Positions 25,764 through 39,590 of a stretch of 64,000 nt of DNA are shown piece by piece; the stretch's first letter is position 1; every line of letters starts with the position of its first letter. The notes below the pieces were generated by a model that searched no databases, had not been told where the DNA came from, and was given only the letters and a program-made list of their open reading frames with translations. The position numbers and the translations under genes were made by a program. The DNA comes from Sipunculus nudus (Eukaryota; Annelida; Sipuncula; Golfingiida; Sipunculidae), in the NCBI GenBank assembly GCA_026874595.1, contig CM049314.1, forward strand, positions 78,291,300 to 78,355,299, written 5' to 3'.

Positions 25764-28700
25764 ATCATGATAAAGTATATGTATCCATTTTACAAAATTT
25801 TAGAAAAGTAAAAAAAACCTAAGTGCCTTAAAAATACAATCCCATTCTAAAAATTCAAACACGTTTTAATAATCGATTGAAATCAATATGGCTTCTGTAT
25901 CATTTCCTTGTATATAATTGGTCGCACCGAGAAGTTTATATATATTTTCACCGATATTTCTTTTTTTTTATAAATCCTGTTTGATCCTGGTGCATTAATG
26001 TGGGCAGCACGTCTCTCAACCTGGAACCAATGCATGTTGATATTAACTTATAATCGAGATTCAGTAATTTTATTGGCCCCCAATCTTTTAAAAGATTATA
26101 ATTTTCATCTTTTTTTCAGGTATAAGGCAAATTATTTCTCGCTTTTGTAACATCGATAGATTTCCAGATTTAAAGCGTACACAATTTAGGAAAATATCTT
26201 TCAAGTCAGTCGAGAAACATCTGTAAAATTCCACGGGCAGGCCATCGCTGCCAGATTATTTGTTTTTTTGGTAGTGCCATGAGATTTTCTTTGTCATAAT
26301 ATTCTCTATCCTCGTTTGTAAGTTTTGGATCGTTAATATCTGCACGTGAAAGCTTCTTATCGAAGATGTTTTTCCGAGTCTCTTTTGGTTGACGTGTATT
26401 TGATTTTTATAAAAAATGCTGTGGGTCTGAAACTATGTTAACCTATTCATCTTCTACTTGTTTCATAGTTTTATTATTATGATTTTTTTTAGGAATTCAG
26501 AAAATATGTTGAGGGTTTTCCCCTTTCTCGTTCCTTATTCCACTGTGTATGACAGCTCCTTGTGATTTATTTTCTATTTCTTTGTATGATATATTTTTTA
26601 CTGTTATCAGCCTTTGTGAAACATATTTGTCTTGGTGAGATGTCAGTTTTTGTTCTAATTGTTTAAGTTCTATCTCTAGTTATTTTGTTTCTTCTTATAC
26701 CTTTTACTGAACATCATTGACTCTCGTCTAACACACATTTTTATAGTATCCTACATAAGTTGGATATCTACTCCTTGATTTAACTCGTATATTTCATATA
26801 TTGTTTTTCTTTAATATATGATTTATATTCCTCGTTTTCTAAGAAACTGCAATTAAGTTTCCAAAAGCTCGGTCCTCTCGGGCACTTTTGAGTTTTTATA
26901 TTTAGAGTATTCTGTATCCGTGTATGATATCTGCTGATTTAACGAAACCCTGCAGGCAATATGAAATTATCTAAACGGCAGCATATCCTTTGGGGCATGT
27001 CTCTCTGCCAAGTGAAGGCCTATACATCTGGATTATTGGTTCTCCAGATATCCTGAAAATCTGTGATAGACATATATTTTGTGATAATTTGTTACAATTT
27101 GAAATGTCTAACTGGTATGCCTCCCAACTTGTCCATAGTGACATCTCGTACATTTTTCCAGTCGCCACCTTCACTTGGCCTATACAAATTAGCCATAGTA
27201 ACTCTGTGATCTCATATGGTTATATCTGTTATAATGTACCGGTCTTCACTATCTGTAATGATTTTATGAATATCATGTTGAATTTTTTTGTCATTATACA
27301 AACGTCGTTCGAATTTCGCGTTCGTGGGTAGCAAGAATTTTCTGTCCACACTCAGCCCTCATTAAATGAAATGTATCTCTCTCGCTATGAGTCTCTTGCA
27401 GAAAAATGATGCCATAATACGTCCAATTTAACCAATGAAAAAATTTTCTCGCCTCTTCATTGGGTTTGCAAGTCCTCGAACGTGAAAAAATTACATCGAT
27501 ATTATTGGCCATGAAGAAAAACTCTTACGCTTAAATTTAAACTCGACATAAAAATTTGAAATCAATATGTTACTGAGCAGAAAAAATGTTATGATTTATA
27601 CACGGGTAAATAATCATTTTACGGACTGTTATATTTCAGGACTGTAATTCTTACAGTCTCCGGACGAACATAACAATTAAAAAATGTGAGAATATGAAAA
27701 AACATACGGTGCGGACTACAGGGAACGTCCAACTGAAACACAAAGTCCCTATTCACTTCACCAAGTGGGTCCAGGTTACGGATAAGTACATGCACTGAAA
27801 ACGCAGTGCTTGTGTCGTTTAAAACTGCGTCAATCCCCCGAAAGGGTTGGTCTGTAGCCATGGCGAAAACCCCTCAGAGTCGCTCGTGAGGATACCCATG
27901 AATGATATTTTATTGGTCTGTATAGGTTGTTTGGTGCGCCAAACCATGCAGGTTTGGGTCTATTGAGTTTGCACGCCGAGTGGGCTGTTTTGTTGTGCCG
28001 CGAAGTTCAGTCCAATTATTGAAGTTTCTTAACCATCTTTTATCAGTCGGCCGTGTCTGAAAGTAGTTTTCGATTCGTCTCTGACTGCCGCTGCCACTTG
28101 ACGGAGCGTTTGTTTCATCAACTGATAGCTATCTTTCGTTAGGACCTCAATGACCTTTGGATCGTCCTCTCTTTCGATTTATTTACAAACATTTTTGCGT
28201 TTTTAGTGTATTTTGTTTCTGAGAAGTCTGCTATAGAAACGCACTATGATTTGTCTTTCTTTGTTGTTTACGTTTCGTTTCCCTGTGCAATGTGCGTTTT
28301 CTAAAGTTTGCTCAGCTTCTTGTATAGTGAATTTATATCCCAGAAGTTTGTATTTGATCAACAAACTTACTACAATATGTTGACAGTCCTCAACAGGCGT
28401 TTCAGGGACCCCTCCTATGCGTACATAAAATTCTTTTGTGTATCGTTCAAGATTGGCCAGGAGAACTTTCAAAGAATCCTCTTATTCTGCTATTTTTAAT
28501 TTCATCTTGTTATTTTCTCCTAAGAGTTAAGTATTTTTTTATTGTAATACATGTTTTCAATTGTTCATATTGAGACTGTACAACTTGCTTATCTTCCTGC
28601 AGTCCGTTATGTCTGTGGTTTGTTTATTTTTTGTAATTTTCATCTAATTCATGGCTACCTTTAGTTAATCAAATTTTCCTGACAGTTCATCTCTATATTT

Positions 28701-29090
28701 ATTTATTGCAGTAAGAAGCGAGTCGTTTAGTGTCTGAAAACAGTCTTAAACATGAGAGATCGTACTTTGCGAGGATTTCTGTGCCAGGCCAAAAGGGTCG
28801 CCGTCCTAGCTACTTGCATGGTTCATTCGTGCTTCCATATTGGTATTGGTGGGGGTTCTTGTTTGCACAGCGAGTGATTCTTTCTGTATCCCTGTTTTTT
28901 GTGCCATATAAGAGTCAATTTGTTTTTGTTTGTTCTTATTTCTCATTTTTTTTTATAATACACCTTGGATATTTAGACCAAATTAAAGAGCTCTGCTGAA
29001 ACACCTCTTACTCCGCGCGATACTATACCGGAAGTCTGTTTTTTTTTAAAGTTTGACAGTTGAGACAATTAATCCCGACCATGCCACAGT

Positions 29091-29837
29091 GTTTAACAGG
29101 AAGAGATTCGGTTTGAATGGTAACGACTTCTTGCGGGAGGGAGGGCTTATATATGGTAGTCACTAACAGAGGCAAGTAGGCCACATCCATACATATCTTT
29201 GTGTTAATGTGGGAGCAGCCGTATGCATCAACTTATAAACTGCAAAATCCAGGAATAATTAAAGTTTCAAATTTTACTTTCATAAGATTGTACCTGCTGT
29301 GTTTTCCCGCCCTAAAGCTTCACGTGTTTTGTATGTAAGCCTTTATGTACACATCAACGATTTAGGCCTACATATTTGAAAGAGCATTGATTTAGTTGAT
29401 TCTAGACTATTATCTCTCTGTAACAGGATTATTTGTTGTATAAAAATAATGAAACGGACAGTTGAGATTGTGTATTCAGAGACACGCGTCTGTATAAAGC
29501 ATCATACCAGTACTGCCATTTACATAGAAATCCACCTTGGGTATAAACAAAAGGTATTCTTTCATAAACAGACAACTAGACTTTGTTTTTATCTTTGCAC
29601 GTGTATTTGAAAGCAACAGCGGTATATGGCTTTTCTCTCATCTATATTGTTTATTCCATTCCTATAATGTTAATATATATGTTCTTGTTCATTGTATATG
29701 ACAAGGTCCCTATTCGATTATATATTCACATTTATTATCATGCAGCTTTCCATATGTTATCTTGCAGCAAACAGCCAGATCTACGACCACCCGTTAACTC
29801 CGATGCGGCTAAGAACACGAAGTACCAGGACACAACT
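29091..29837. other. no gene recognised
   Basis: AT-rich stretch between the LINE and the next lectin pseudogene, where its promoter would be expected. No promoter motif could be supported. Confidence 0.5.
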
Positions 29838-32800
29838 ATGCAAAGCATTAGTCTTGTCTTGTTTTCTCTTTCGTGGGATCAACTTCATTCCACCTAGATC
29901 ATTAAAACAGGAAAAGGTAAACGATGTTTATGTAAAACGAATGAATGAATTAATTAATAATTACAGTAATAAGTATTAATTTGTGGCATTGGCTTGGTAT
30001 TGGTTGTAAAATCATGTATGACAATTGAAAGAAATAACGACCTATGATCAGTTAATAATCGGTTATTCTATGTATCTTATATTTTCCCTGGGTAGGCAAA
30101 TTAATGCTAATTAATGCTAATAATGCTAAATATACTAAATAATATAAGTTATTATTCACATAAAGACATCATTATGATCATACACATTGTGAGGTGTAAT
30201 GAGATTTCTGTGATAACAACGGTAGACACTTGATCGATTTTTAAACTGCATGTAACTCAAAACAGAACGCATATTGAAAGCATGTGCTGAAAGGTCAAGG
30301 TAACAGCCACTACAAGTATAAATAATATTATTATGGACCATTTTTCTAGTTAGTTATATTTTACCAAGACTTTTTTTCTGATACAAGTTCAAACACACGT
30401 GTTTACTACACAAGTATTAAACCAGTACATTTCTATGCGGGGAAGGGGGCAGAAGGCAGTAAATAACGATAATATAAGTTTTCTCCATTGAATGGCAGGT
30501 GTTCGAAGATCAGAATGGACAAGATGGTTAAAGTGGACAAAAACCGAGTCGATATCACTTTGTAAAAGCCGATACAGATCCGATCTATATAACCAAGGAT
30601 TCTCCGAAACAATACAGGATGAATGCAAAATACACAAGTTGCTGAAATCTGAAGAAGATGCAGCGTATAAAAAAGAAAGCACACCTTTACAAATTGGGAC
30701 GAAACCGATAGTTTAGTTGATAGAGAGAATATAAAAGCACACGCTCCGGAAAGTGATGGAGTTCGAGCATCTTCGTCCATTTTTGAGCCGGACGAGTTTG
30801 TCAATAGAAACGGAAACAATGTTTCAACAAAGGACAGGGGGAAAGTTCCGTTGCAAGATAGAGAGGACAGTTCTGGCATACAGAGAGAGATCATCGCCCT
30901 CGTCGTAAGGAGAAAATCTCTCTTCTCGATATAAGATACACTCCTCAGTGGAACAGATCCAGATCTCCAACAGGTTTTTAATCCTCGTCGTCAAGTCAAT
31001 GGGACCAGTCCTTTCCAAAGAGGACCAACCCATCCCTTTACAGGGAATACAAGCGATATCACCCTTGATAAAAAGAGTATTTCTTTTCTGGACAGGGCAA
31101 ATGCTGACGCCCCAGCTTAAACCGATCCAACTCCCATAAATGATAAAGGCCACTTTGTCCAACAGAACGAAACAGCTCCTTTCATCGTGGGGGCAATCAC
31201 CCATCTTTATGCGGAATTATATGGACATGAAAAAACATCCAACCCTGCCGGAAACTCATTCATTATCAAGGAGGACAAAACGTTACCCATAGAGAGAAAT
31301 TTCAATTTCGAACAACAGGAAGAAACCGCTACACCAGAGAAAGAAAAGTTTCCTGTAACTGCAGAGAATACCATTATCCTTGATGGAAAGCACGTGTCCT
31401 CCAACTTCAATGGAGACAACGTGTTCTCACATGATAACAAACAGAATGTGTCGTCTGATGATAATAGAGAGATTGTATCCTCCAATAAAAACAGAGACAA
31501 CATATCCTCCCAAGATGGCACAGAAAACGTTGCTTGGGATTATGGATCATTTGTCATACCCGCGGATGTTTACGGTATGTAGTTTACCTTAGGTTTTCAC
31601 AATTTGAGGAGGAAATTTATGGTGGAAATATGTTATTTACTAGTAATAAGTATGCTCAATGAAAAATTCCGCTTCCCTGGGAATAAAAATGATAGCTGTT
31701 AATCGTTACTGGGCCTAAGAGAGTCATCATTATTTGGACCATATTTTCCGGAATATTATTTTATTGGCTGTTATATTTAGCTAGAACAAAGGGATAGATA
31801 TCTGACATTGTTTATATTACACACAGGTTTCCATTTTAATGTTTCTTGATTAATTTGGTATCTGTATTTAACATTTTTTTAAACATTTTCCAATCAAAAT
31901 GATTTTTTGAAATATAATAAAACGAAATGCATGTATGTATTTTCAAGAAAACGCCCGGATATTACCAACAACCCCCTTCTTGAAATGATGTTTCAACTTG
32001 GTATACAGGTTCACGTTATAGCGATACCGTAGAGGTGTCTTTGAATGTGTTTAATGTTTTATTGGTGTCATGTAAATAATAACATCAATATGTGTTTCTA
32101 TCTTAGATATATGTAAACGCATTAGCTTTTATAGGAGTAAAGGGCATCTACATAATATATCTATAATTCTTTATTCAGCAGCAAAATGTACTGATGGGTT
32201 TGGGTATGCATTCGTGGGCGATCCAGAACAAAGTAAGATGTCCTGCTATACAAAAATCCAGAAGAAAATGATTCGCTTGGAGGCTAAAGTTACCTGTAGA
32301 GACAAAGGAGCAGCTCTTGTCAGCATTGAGAGTGAAAGAGAAAACTTGCATTTGGATAAAGTGAAGAAAGGATTTAAAGTTTAGATGTAAAAAACATGGT
32401 CTGCCTGTCAAATCATTATACATGTATACAGATATAAAAGGCGTGACGAACACTGTTAAAACACTCGACATTTAATTTCAATTGAAACATTACAGTCGTG
32501 AACACATATACACATATTCAACATTCGCCAGACTGAATGATAACATTATGTAAAAGTACTATACCATGCTGGAATTGCAAAGTGAAGCCGATAAATATAA
32601 AACGTGGAATTTAAATTTTAGTCCTAGTAAAACCTATTTAGTATTCGAATCTGGAAAAACATGAATTGTCAAGTTCACGATCTCTTCATATCGTAAAGTC
32701 CTTCGGCATAACATATAGTTTCAAAATGCAGATGAATAAAATCCACGCAGATGTATAACCTGGATAAAATATGTAAAAAAACAACGTATTAAAACCTGGT

Positions 32801-33745
32801 AATGATTTCGATATAAATGTAACGCGTACTTAATGTTTGAGACAGCTTTATACTCTATAACTGTATACAGTTCATAACATGGTTTCAAGGCTTACACATA
32901 TAAGGCGTGTCATTTCATCGTTTGCGACAATAATTAATATGACCAGAGGTACACTGGTAGGCCCATACTATCGATATGCGACATGCGACATCCGGGTTTC
33001 CTGTTTGTGCAAAAGGGCAGCCCCATAAGAGAGAATCTGGGAGAAATAAACCTGTCGGGGTTCGATTACACCGTGGGAACGCGACACGAAAGTACCGCGA
33101 GGACAGCGTCCGGGCGAGCGAGTATGGTTACAAGGGGCTTTGTATCGGCAATGTTTGGAGCGGAATAACTTTTTGTGCCACGTCCAAATCCTCAAATTGT
33201 AGTAGTTTTCGCGCTACCATGTGATCCATTCCCATATACAGACACAGCGTGTCCACTGCTCTACGCCGATAAACACAGCAAGAAAAAAAAACAAAAACAA
33301 AAAAAAAAAAACAGAAAAAACAGCGAAAGCTCGAAATTACCACCAGCACCGGTACCGTGGAAAAGTCGTTATTATGAGGTAGTCCCTAAACCGAGGTGAC
33401 CGTTAGAGGGGTTTTACTGGACCATCTGAATCTGACGATGCTGAGCCCCTGTCACGAAATCTTCTAAACTAACCTTGCCCTAGCTCCCGTGCACTCTCCT
33501 TCCGCTACAATATGGATACGTACGCCACATATATGCAGTTATAACAAGCATTGATAAGTGATATTAACCTACGAAGTAAATACAAATGTATTCCGTATCA
33601 TAGAAAGAATACATCTTGTGTATTTCTTTCATCAACAGGCTGCATTTGGACATCGGGAAGGAGAACTTTGAAAGGCATATGGGTCTGGGAGGCGACAAAT
33701 GAACATATAACATTTCAGAAACCGAATAAAAAAGAATTTGCATGA
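29838..33745 (+). pseudogene. WxxW-linker-CTLD lectin gene, decayed
   Basis: Exons in family order. 29838-29916: signal peptide MQSISLVLFSLSW with an in-frame TAG at 29895, ending in a phase-1 AAAG|GTAAAC donor. 30499-31574: WxxW module (GVRRSEWTRWLKWTKTE, then cysteines at CKSRY and DECKIH) plus a long linker that changes frame at least three times (TAG at 30714, TAA near 31119) but keeps its polar Asn/Ser/Asp-rich composition, ending in a phase-1 ACG|GTATGT donor. 32182-about 32379: CTLD 5' half (AKCTDGFGYAFVGD, MSCYTKI, VTCRDKG, LVSIESEREN) whose donor is damaged and runs into TAG at 32383. 33639-33745: CTLD 3' half (CIWTSGRRTLKGIWVWEA) cut short by TGA. The segmental duplication starts at 32832 inside its last intron. 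Confidence 0.8.
33361..33419 (-). repeat. pogo-like terminal repeat (reversed), right copy
   Basis: On the minus strand it begins CAGTAAAACCCCTCTAACG. It is the duplicate of 10500-10558 and therefore predates the segmental duplication. Confidence 0.5.
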
Positions 33746-33789
33746 TCCCAAATAAAAATGTTGTGATTCTTAAGAGCCACACCAGTGCC

Positions 33790-34320
33790 TGGCTCCATGC
33801 CGCAGACGTCATATCATGTTGGCCTATATGTGAAATACATCTGTAATGCTATGCACAGACCTCATATCATGTCGGTCTATATGTGAAATACAGTGTATTT
33901 CTGAAAGTGTATGCCAGTGTATTTTTGAAATGCTTCTGTAACTTTATGTACGTCATGCCGGTCTGTAAGTGGAATACATCTGTAATTTTATGCCCAAACC
34001 TCATCATGCCGAAATATTAGAGAAAGACATCGATACGTTTATGCTTGTGTATTTGTGAAATACATCTTTAATGTTATGCTTATGTATTCCTTAAATACAT
34101 TTGGGATATAATGTACAGCAGACATCTATACGTGATATACATGTGTATTTTTTTATGCACGGACCTGATATAATGCTGGTGTAATTGGGAAATACATCTG
34201 AAATGTAATGTTTATATACTTGTGATCTGCATCTGCAATGTTATACCGGTATATTTGTGAAATACATATATAATGTTATGTTTGTATATTTGTGAAATAC
34301 ATATGTAATGTAATGTAATG
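33790..34320. repeat. 35-bp minisatellite, right copy
   Basis: The same diverged TAATGTTATGC/GTGAAATACAT units as at 10950-11880, but about 530 bp instead of 930 bp, showing length change since duplication. Confidence 0.8.
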
Positions 34321-37300
34321 TATGTGATATTTAGGTTATCCTTAACCTACAGGTATATATAAGACCTACAGGTAATTCCAGCTTCAATTTGTTATAACGT
34401 CTCTGTGGCAGATTTATGAACTTGTTTATCAGCAAGCTGTTAGTAAACACTTTACTTGCGTCCATGTTGACAAACATAAAACCATGTAACTGAAGGTTAA
34501 AAGATCACTAGTTGCAAAACGCTGGTTCGTCTGACTCGCCACCAGATGTCCTTATTGAAAGTATTTGGATGACATTTGCGCTCCGCCGCATGATATGAAC
34601 ACGTGGATATAAACAAAACGAATAACCGGTGTCCTATCGGATCGGTATTGTCAGGCCTATTTTATACAACCTTCAAGGAATTATCTTTAGTTAATAGACG
34701 TTAAATATCGGATTAAGCAACTTTAAACAAAATATCATTGTAAACAAAATACAAACAGAACAAATGGATAAATCAGAATAAGAACAAACTAAACCAAAGT
34801 ATTGAGGGTATTGATCGACCCCTTTTTAGGAAATTTAATGAAAGATTTCATAAAATAAGCTCATTTTGTACTATCAATTGTCGAAAATAGTAAGCTTCGG
34901 AAGCAGCGGATCAAGAAATGTAATATTACGGCCTGATTATGATTTTATTTGCAACCGATAATTATAGGTTTTAAAGTATTGATTATTTTGCAAGGTTTTC
35001 TGAAAATGAAATCAAACTGTTTTTAATAGTATTTTTTCTTGTTTTACCTTTTCGGGGTGGAACAGTTTGTTGTCCGTTTAAACCAATGTAAAATGGCCAT
35101 ATACTGAATAAAATGTGAGCTGAGTCGGGCAAACGATATTTTGGATTCGGGACGTATTCTCAATGTCAAACTAGATATACGCAATCGCCGGCAATTGCAA
35201 GAAAAATTTCTCCTGTTAGCCGTTATAAGCTTTTGATAATCAGTCTTTTTGGAGATAAAGCGCAAATAGAAAATGACAGGAACGGAAAAAAAATGAGAAA
35301 AACAAATTGTAATCCCCGGCTTCGCACTCGGTTGGCCATAAGTACAAAGCTACCCGAAAATGGATATAGAAATAAGACCCTACAAGCCTCCCTCCGTGCG
35401 GGGTAGTGACTTTAGAACATCTCTACCGGATCTAAGATATTTGAATTTGGTGGAAAGCCTTTATGTGCTACTGTATCTTAAATATTGGTGTTACATCTGA
35501 CATACCTCCTTTAGATGTTTAAGTCTATACTCATCTTTGATTTACCAGTGTGTGATTTTAATAAACATATTGTGGATATCGAACTAAACAAGTGAACCAA
35601 AGATCATGGCACTCAGCGGAATTTGTTTGCAAACATTCATGATTGTAAGTCATATTTGTAAGAACTTGATTGTAAATCTTGTACAAACTTTGCAGGAGGA
35701 CCGGACAATATGCCTGTTTAAAGCAAATTACTTGAGAAAATATGAAATTGTTGATACAATACAGTAATAAGCCTCTTATTTGTCACTATCAAACTAGCCA
35801 TTACGCTAGCCAGAATAATAGAAATGATGAAGTGGAACTGTAAACTTAAAGGTTTCATCTTTGTCTGCTGGCAGCCACATTGGATTTGTGGCTGGCACAT
35901 ACCCCGATAGGGAGCAATCAACATATTAATTTCCGAGCAAAGGCTCATCATATAACAGGCTTGGGCGGTTCTTCAGATGCCGTTCCCTAAAGAAACCCCA
36001 AGATTACTGAAGTATTTATATCTTCTTATTTTGGTTGAAAACGATTAAACAATTGGTCCCATCATAAATATGTCGGCAAAATTTAGTGATAATAGCTGCA
36101 GTTGTTTGAGAAAGAAGGCCTTTTGCGTGTATTTTTACCGACAGGGTTTTTCTAGGGTTTTAACCTAAGGTGCTAAAACATGTTTTTTGTCTCTTGTAGC
36201 CCTAAATGTTTAAATGGAGCACAGTAATTTAATTTTTTAAATTAACAAAGTATTTGTTCAGCACTCTTGCATACACGAAAGACTTCAGAGTTCTCAAATA
36301 ATTTTTTTGTCCCGTTACTCGCATAATATAGGTCACCGTTACCTAATTGCAGATTTCCAATAAGTTTGCCAGGACCTGTCTTGGTGCGAGTTATACGTTT
36401 CTAGGTTCAACGGTTTGGATGTGTGCCCTGTTAAAGGAAGGAGGACCGGAAGGACAAGGTTGGATTTACAGTTAGCTGAGCTAAAAAGGGAACCATTGTT
36501 TGATGCAATTTTATTTTCCTCGTGACCAATGACATTTATGTGCAAGTTATTAAACATCTGAAAGTATCTGGCATTTAAGCTGCATCTGATTCAAAATGCT
36601 TCCTTTTCTAAATCTGTGATCAGGGTTATTTGCACTATTGTGATCAGACCACTTGTACTTCTGTGATCAGGAAGTTTTTACTTCCGTTCTTCTTGTACTT
36701 CCATGGGATATGAAGCAAGGTTCACTAATAGTTTCTCGAAGCTCTTTGTAGAAAAAAATAACTGCAGTGGTCTTAAAATGATAAAATGGTTGGACTTATA
36801 AGCTATCCCATGATGCACGCCAAAAATTTTGTTCTCGCTCTTTTGTATTTTATAAGGGCTACGTTGGTACATATATCTACGTTTACGTGTTGATGCAGGT
36901 GAATAATGGGCTCTATAAAACAGCCTTAAGGATTAGACCGATATTTGACACAATGCTTTGTTTCAGAGACGCTATTGGACATGCATATAGGAGAGCACTC
37001 TGGTAATAACAAAGAGAGCCGATGTGTAAAATAGAACACTACATTTACTCTTTCAAACTGCATCGGCACCAACAGCAGGGGCGCATTTTCCTCTAGTTCA
37101 TAGAACAATGTGGGTACACTGAGTTTTTTTCTGTGTATGTCAAAACATTGACACTTCTTTGTTCTGTATCAATTTATAGCCATTTTACATTTCGAGCATA
37201 AAGCATAAAAAAATATTGAGATTTGTTTTTACCATTTCGTTCGTGTGGTTTTAATCGCAAACAACGTCCGAATGACTTTCCTGTAACGTGAGAACGAAGA

Positions 37301-37334
37301 TTCCGGAACATTTAATTGAATATCAAACGCAAAA
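34321..37334. other. duplicated non-coding sequence
   Basis: Upstream region of the intact lectin gene, paralogous to 12068-16360. No coding exon could be supported. Short open frames here differ from those in the left copy. Confidence 0.6.
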
Positions 37335-37393
37335 TACGGCAGCAAAAATATAAACGGCAGCAAAGAAATAGTCAGCAACAGAGAAATAAACCT
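37335..37393 (+). repeat. ~18-bp tandem repeat before the start codon, right copy
   Basis: About three GGCAGCAAA(G)A-type units directly before the signal-peptide exon, fewer than the roughly eight in the left copy. Confidence 0.7.
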
Positions 37394-37413
37394 CCCGGTG
37401 AAAGAGTTCAGCA

Positions 37414-39517
37414 ATGAACACCTTTGTCCTTGTCTGCTTCTTTTTTATTTATCACCATGGCGAGTCGATCTCGATCGGTAAAACAGAAAGAGGGTTGGGT
37501 AGGTAACACGTATAGATAAAGGCTTCTTCTAATTAACAACACATGCTAATAGTCTAGCTATTACTGTTCTATATAGATTTATTTTATTTATATTATAGCC
37601 AGTCTTTAATTCAAGGTTTACTCCGGAATCAGAATTTTTCTCCGGTGCTTAACTTTGTTGTCTCTCTTCATTATTGATATCCATAGATTATTTTACCCCA
37701 TGAACAATGCACCTAGATTTATGATTTATAAATTCTAATTTATAATTATAATAATTAATAATTTTTTATAATTAAATAATTATTATCATTTATAAACTTA
37801 ATGACAGAAATATGTTGCTTTCCCTTCTGCATGACTATATGTAAAATTTGAAATCAATAGTTGAACAAAACCATTTTGAATACAAGCCCACAGGATTTAA
37901 AATCCATTACATATTATTACTTATAAGCACTGCTAATATTACGTTGTTGTTAAAATTGCAAAGAGGGCCACAATAAATGTTCATCGTATATTTTAGGTAA
38001 TGGAAGAATTGAATGGTCTAGGTGGTCCAAGTGTTGTGGAATCCAACCAAGTTTAATGTGTAGAAGTGGATACGCAACAAAGCTTAAAGACCAGGCAATC
38101 ACCAAAACAAAACAGGTTGAATGTAGACTACACAAACCATTTCTGTCTAATGTTTTAAACAAGGAAAACAGTGTCTTTGGTACCATTGACGAAAACAGTA
38201 ATACCTCTAAAGAAGTAAATAGTCACCTGGATGCGGCAGTTCCCACATTTCCTAATGCGCTACAAAACGCTTCTGTTTTAGCGAGAAGCAGTGCTCTTAG
38301 TAGAATCGGGGAAAATACTCGCCTCCAGGACAGCGGAAACGTTAATAATCAACCTGAAGAACTGGGTCCTGATCAGACTAAAGAAAACACCCATACCGGT
38401 GACGAAACTATTATTCCCCTCAAAGCGGAAACAAATATCCTTCCAATTAAGGGCATATTCACTCCTCCCCATGGATTGCAAAACTTTACCAATACTGTCC
38501 CAAAAGAAGGAGCAAATATTCCTATGACAAAAACAACATACGCTTCTGGCGATGAAAGGCAAAACATGTCATTCTTGAAACACGGGGAAGCAACAACCAG
38601 CCCTGCCAGTGAGAGGAAACCTCCAAGGGATATACCCAGTTCACTTCCTGCTGGAGGAACATCATCTGTCTCAGGGGGAAACAAAGCACCACCTACAACA
38701 GTGGAAAGGACGCCTTTAGAAAAGGAACATAAGTCGTCCTTCCTTGGACAAGACAAAGATAACAACTCCCTCCGACGAGGCGGGTCCTCTCATAAAGGAC
38801 GCGTACCCATTGAATTGGTCATGAAGGGTATTTACTTTTTATTATGGATCATCTCTGGATAAGGATATATATGTATGTAAAACTAGATTAGAAGTCAATG
38901 TTTCAGTGATTAACATCATTGTTAGTTTTTATTATACACATTGGCAGTATGCCTTTTACTGTGATATCAAAAACTTTTGTCCAATGTGTCAGGGATAATA
39001 TGTTACCCATTGAATATTATTTATTTTATTTCGTTATTATTTAAGGTTCAGTCCCTGAGAAGCAATCGTATCTGATATAATACATTTCAGGGATTTCCTC
39101 ATATTTACATTGAAGATTTTAGTTTTTAATTACATTTGACTGGTCCTATAAGATGTATATAATGACACTGGTAAAAGAAACTCCAGATTATAACCATTTA
39201 ACAATAAACAAGAAGATAAATTGATGAGTCATTAAAATATATTTGATGCCCTTATGCTTACAAATGAGCTTTGCACTTGAATGTTTAACAGCTCAGTGTC
39301 CCCGGGGGTTTGTACAGCTTTTCGTCGATCACCAAGAGGGACATTCGTCGTGTTACGTTGTGGGGCCATTATCAGTTATTCACTTCACAGCCAGAGATTT
39401 TTGCGGGAAGAGCTCGGCTTACCTTGTCCGCATAGAGAGTGATAAAGAAAACAACCATTTGCAAAGAGTCCTCAGAGGACGTAAAGGTCAGTTCTTAAAT
39501 TCGTGTCATCATATATA

Positions 39518-39590
<73 letters not shown>

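Larger units (their letters stand above)
21190..29090 (-). mobile_element. old L1/Tx1-like LINE, minus strand, split by a younger LINE
   Basis: Read on the minus strand from right to left it holds a 5' leader, ORF1, endonuclease, reverse transcriptase and C-terminal part, all with stops and frameshifts. Landmarks: ORF1 start MRNKNKQKQIDSYM at 28946; ORF1 core with YVRIGGVPETP and RQIIVRFYSRLLRNKI (28472-28203); endonuclease IIFLQETHSE (27512-27294); reverse transcriptase SDGLPVEFYR-like segment near 26240; LPTLMHQDQTGFI near 26000; FEFLEWDCIFKALR near 25850; then, beyond the 22247-25748 insertion, CTNGWSSEF near 22210, FLGIKFHYDLEE and TWAWRRSTPTGKI (21911-21723), and YEEGALNM near 21590. It is long dead. 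It lies just upstream of the lectin pseudogene at 29838. Confidence 0.8.
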
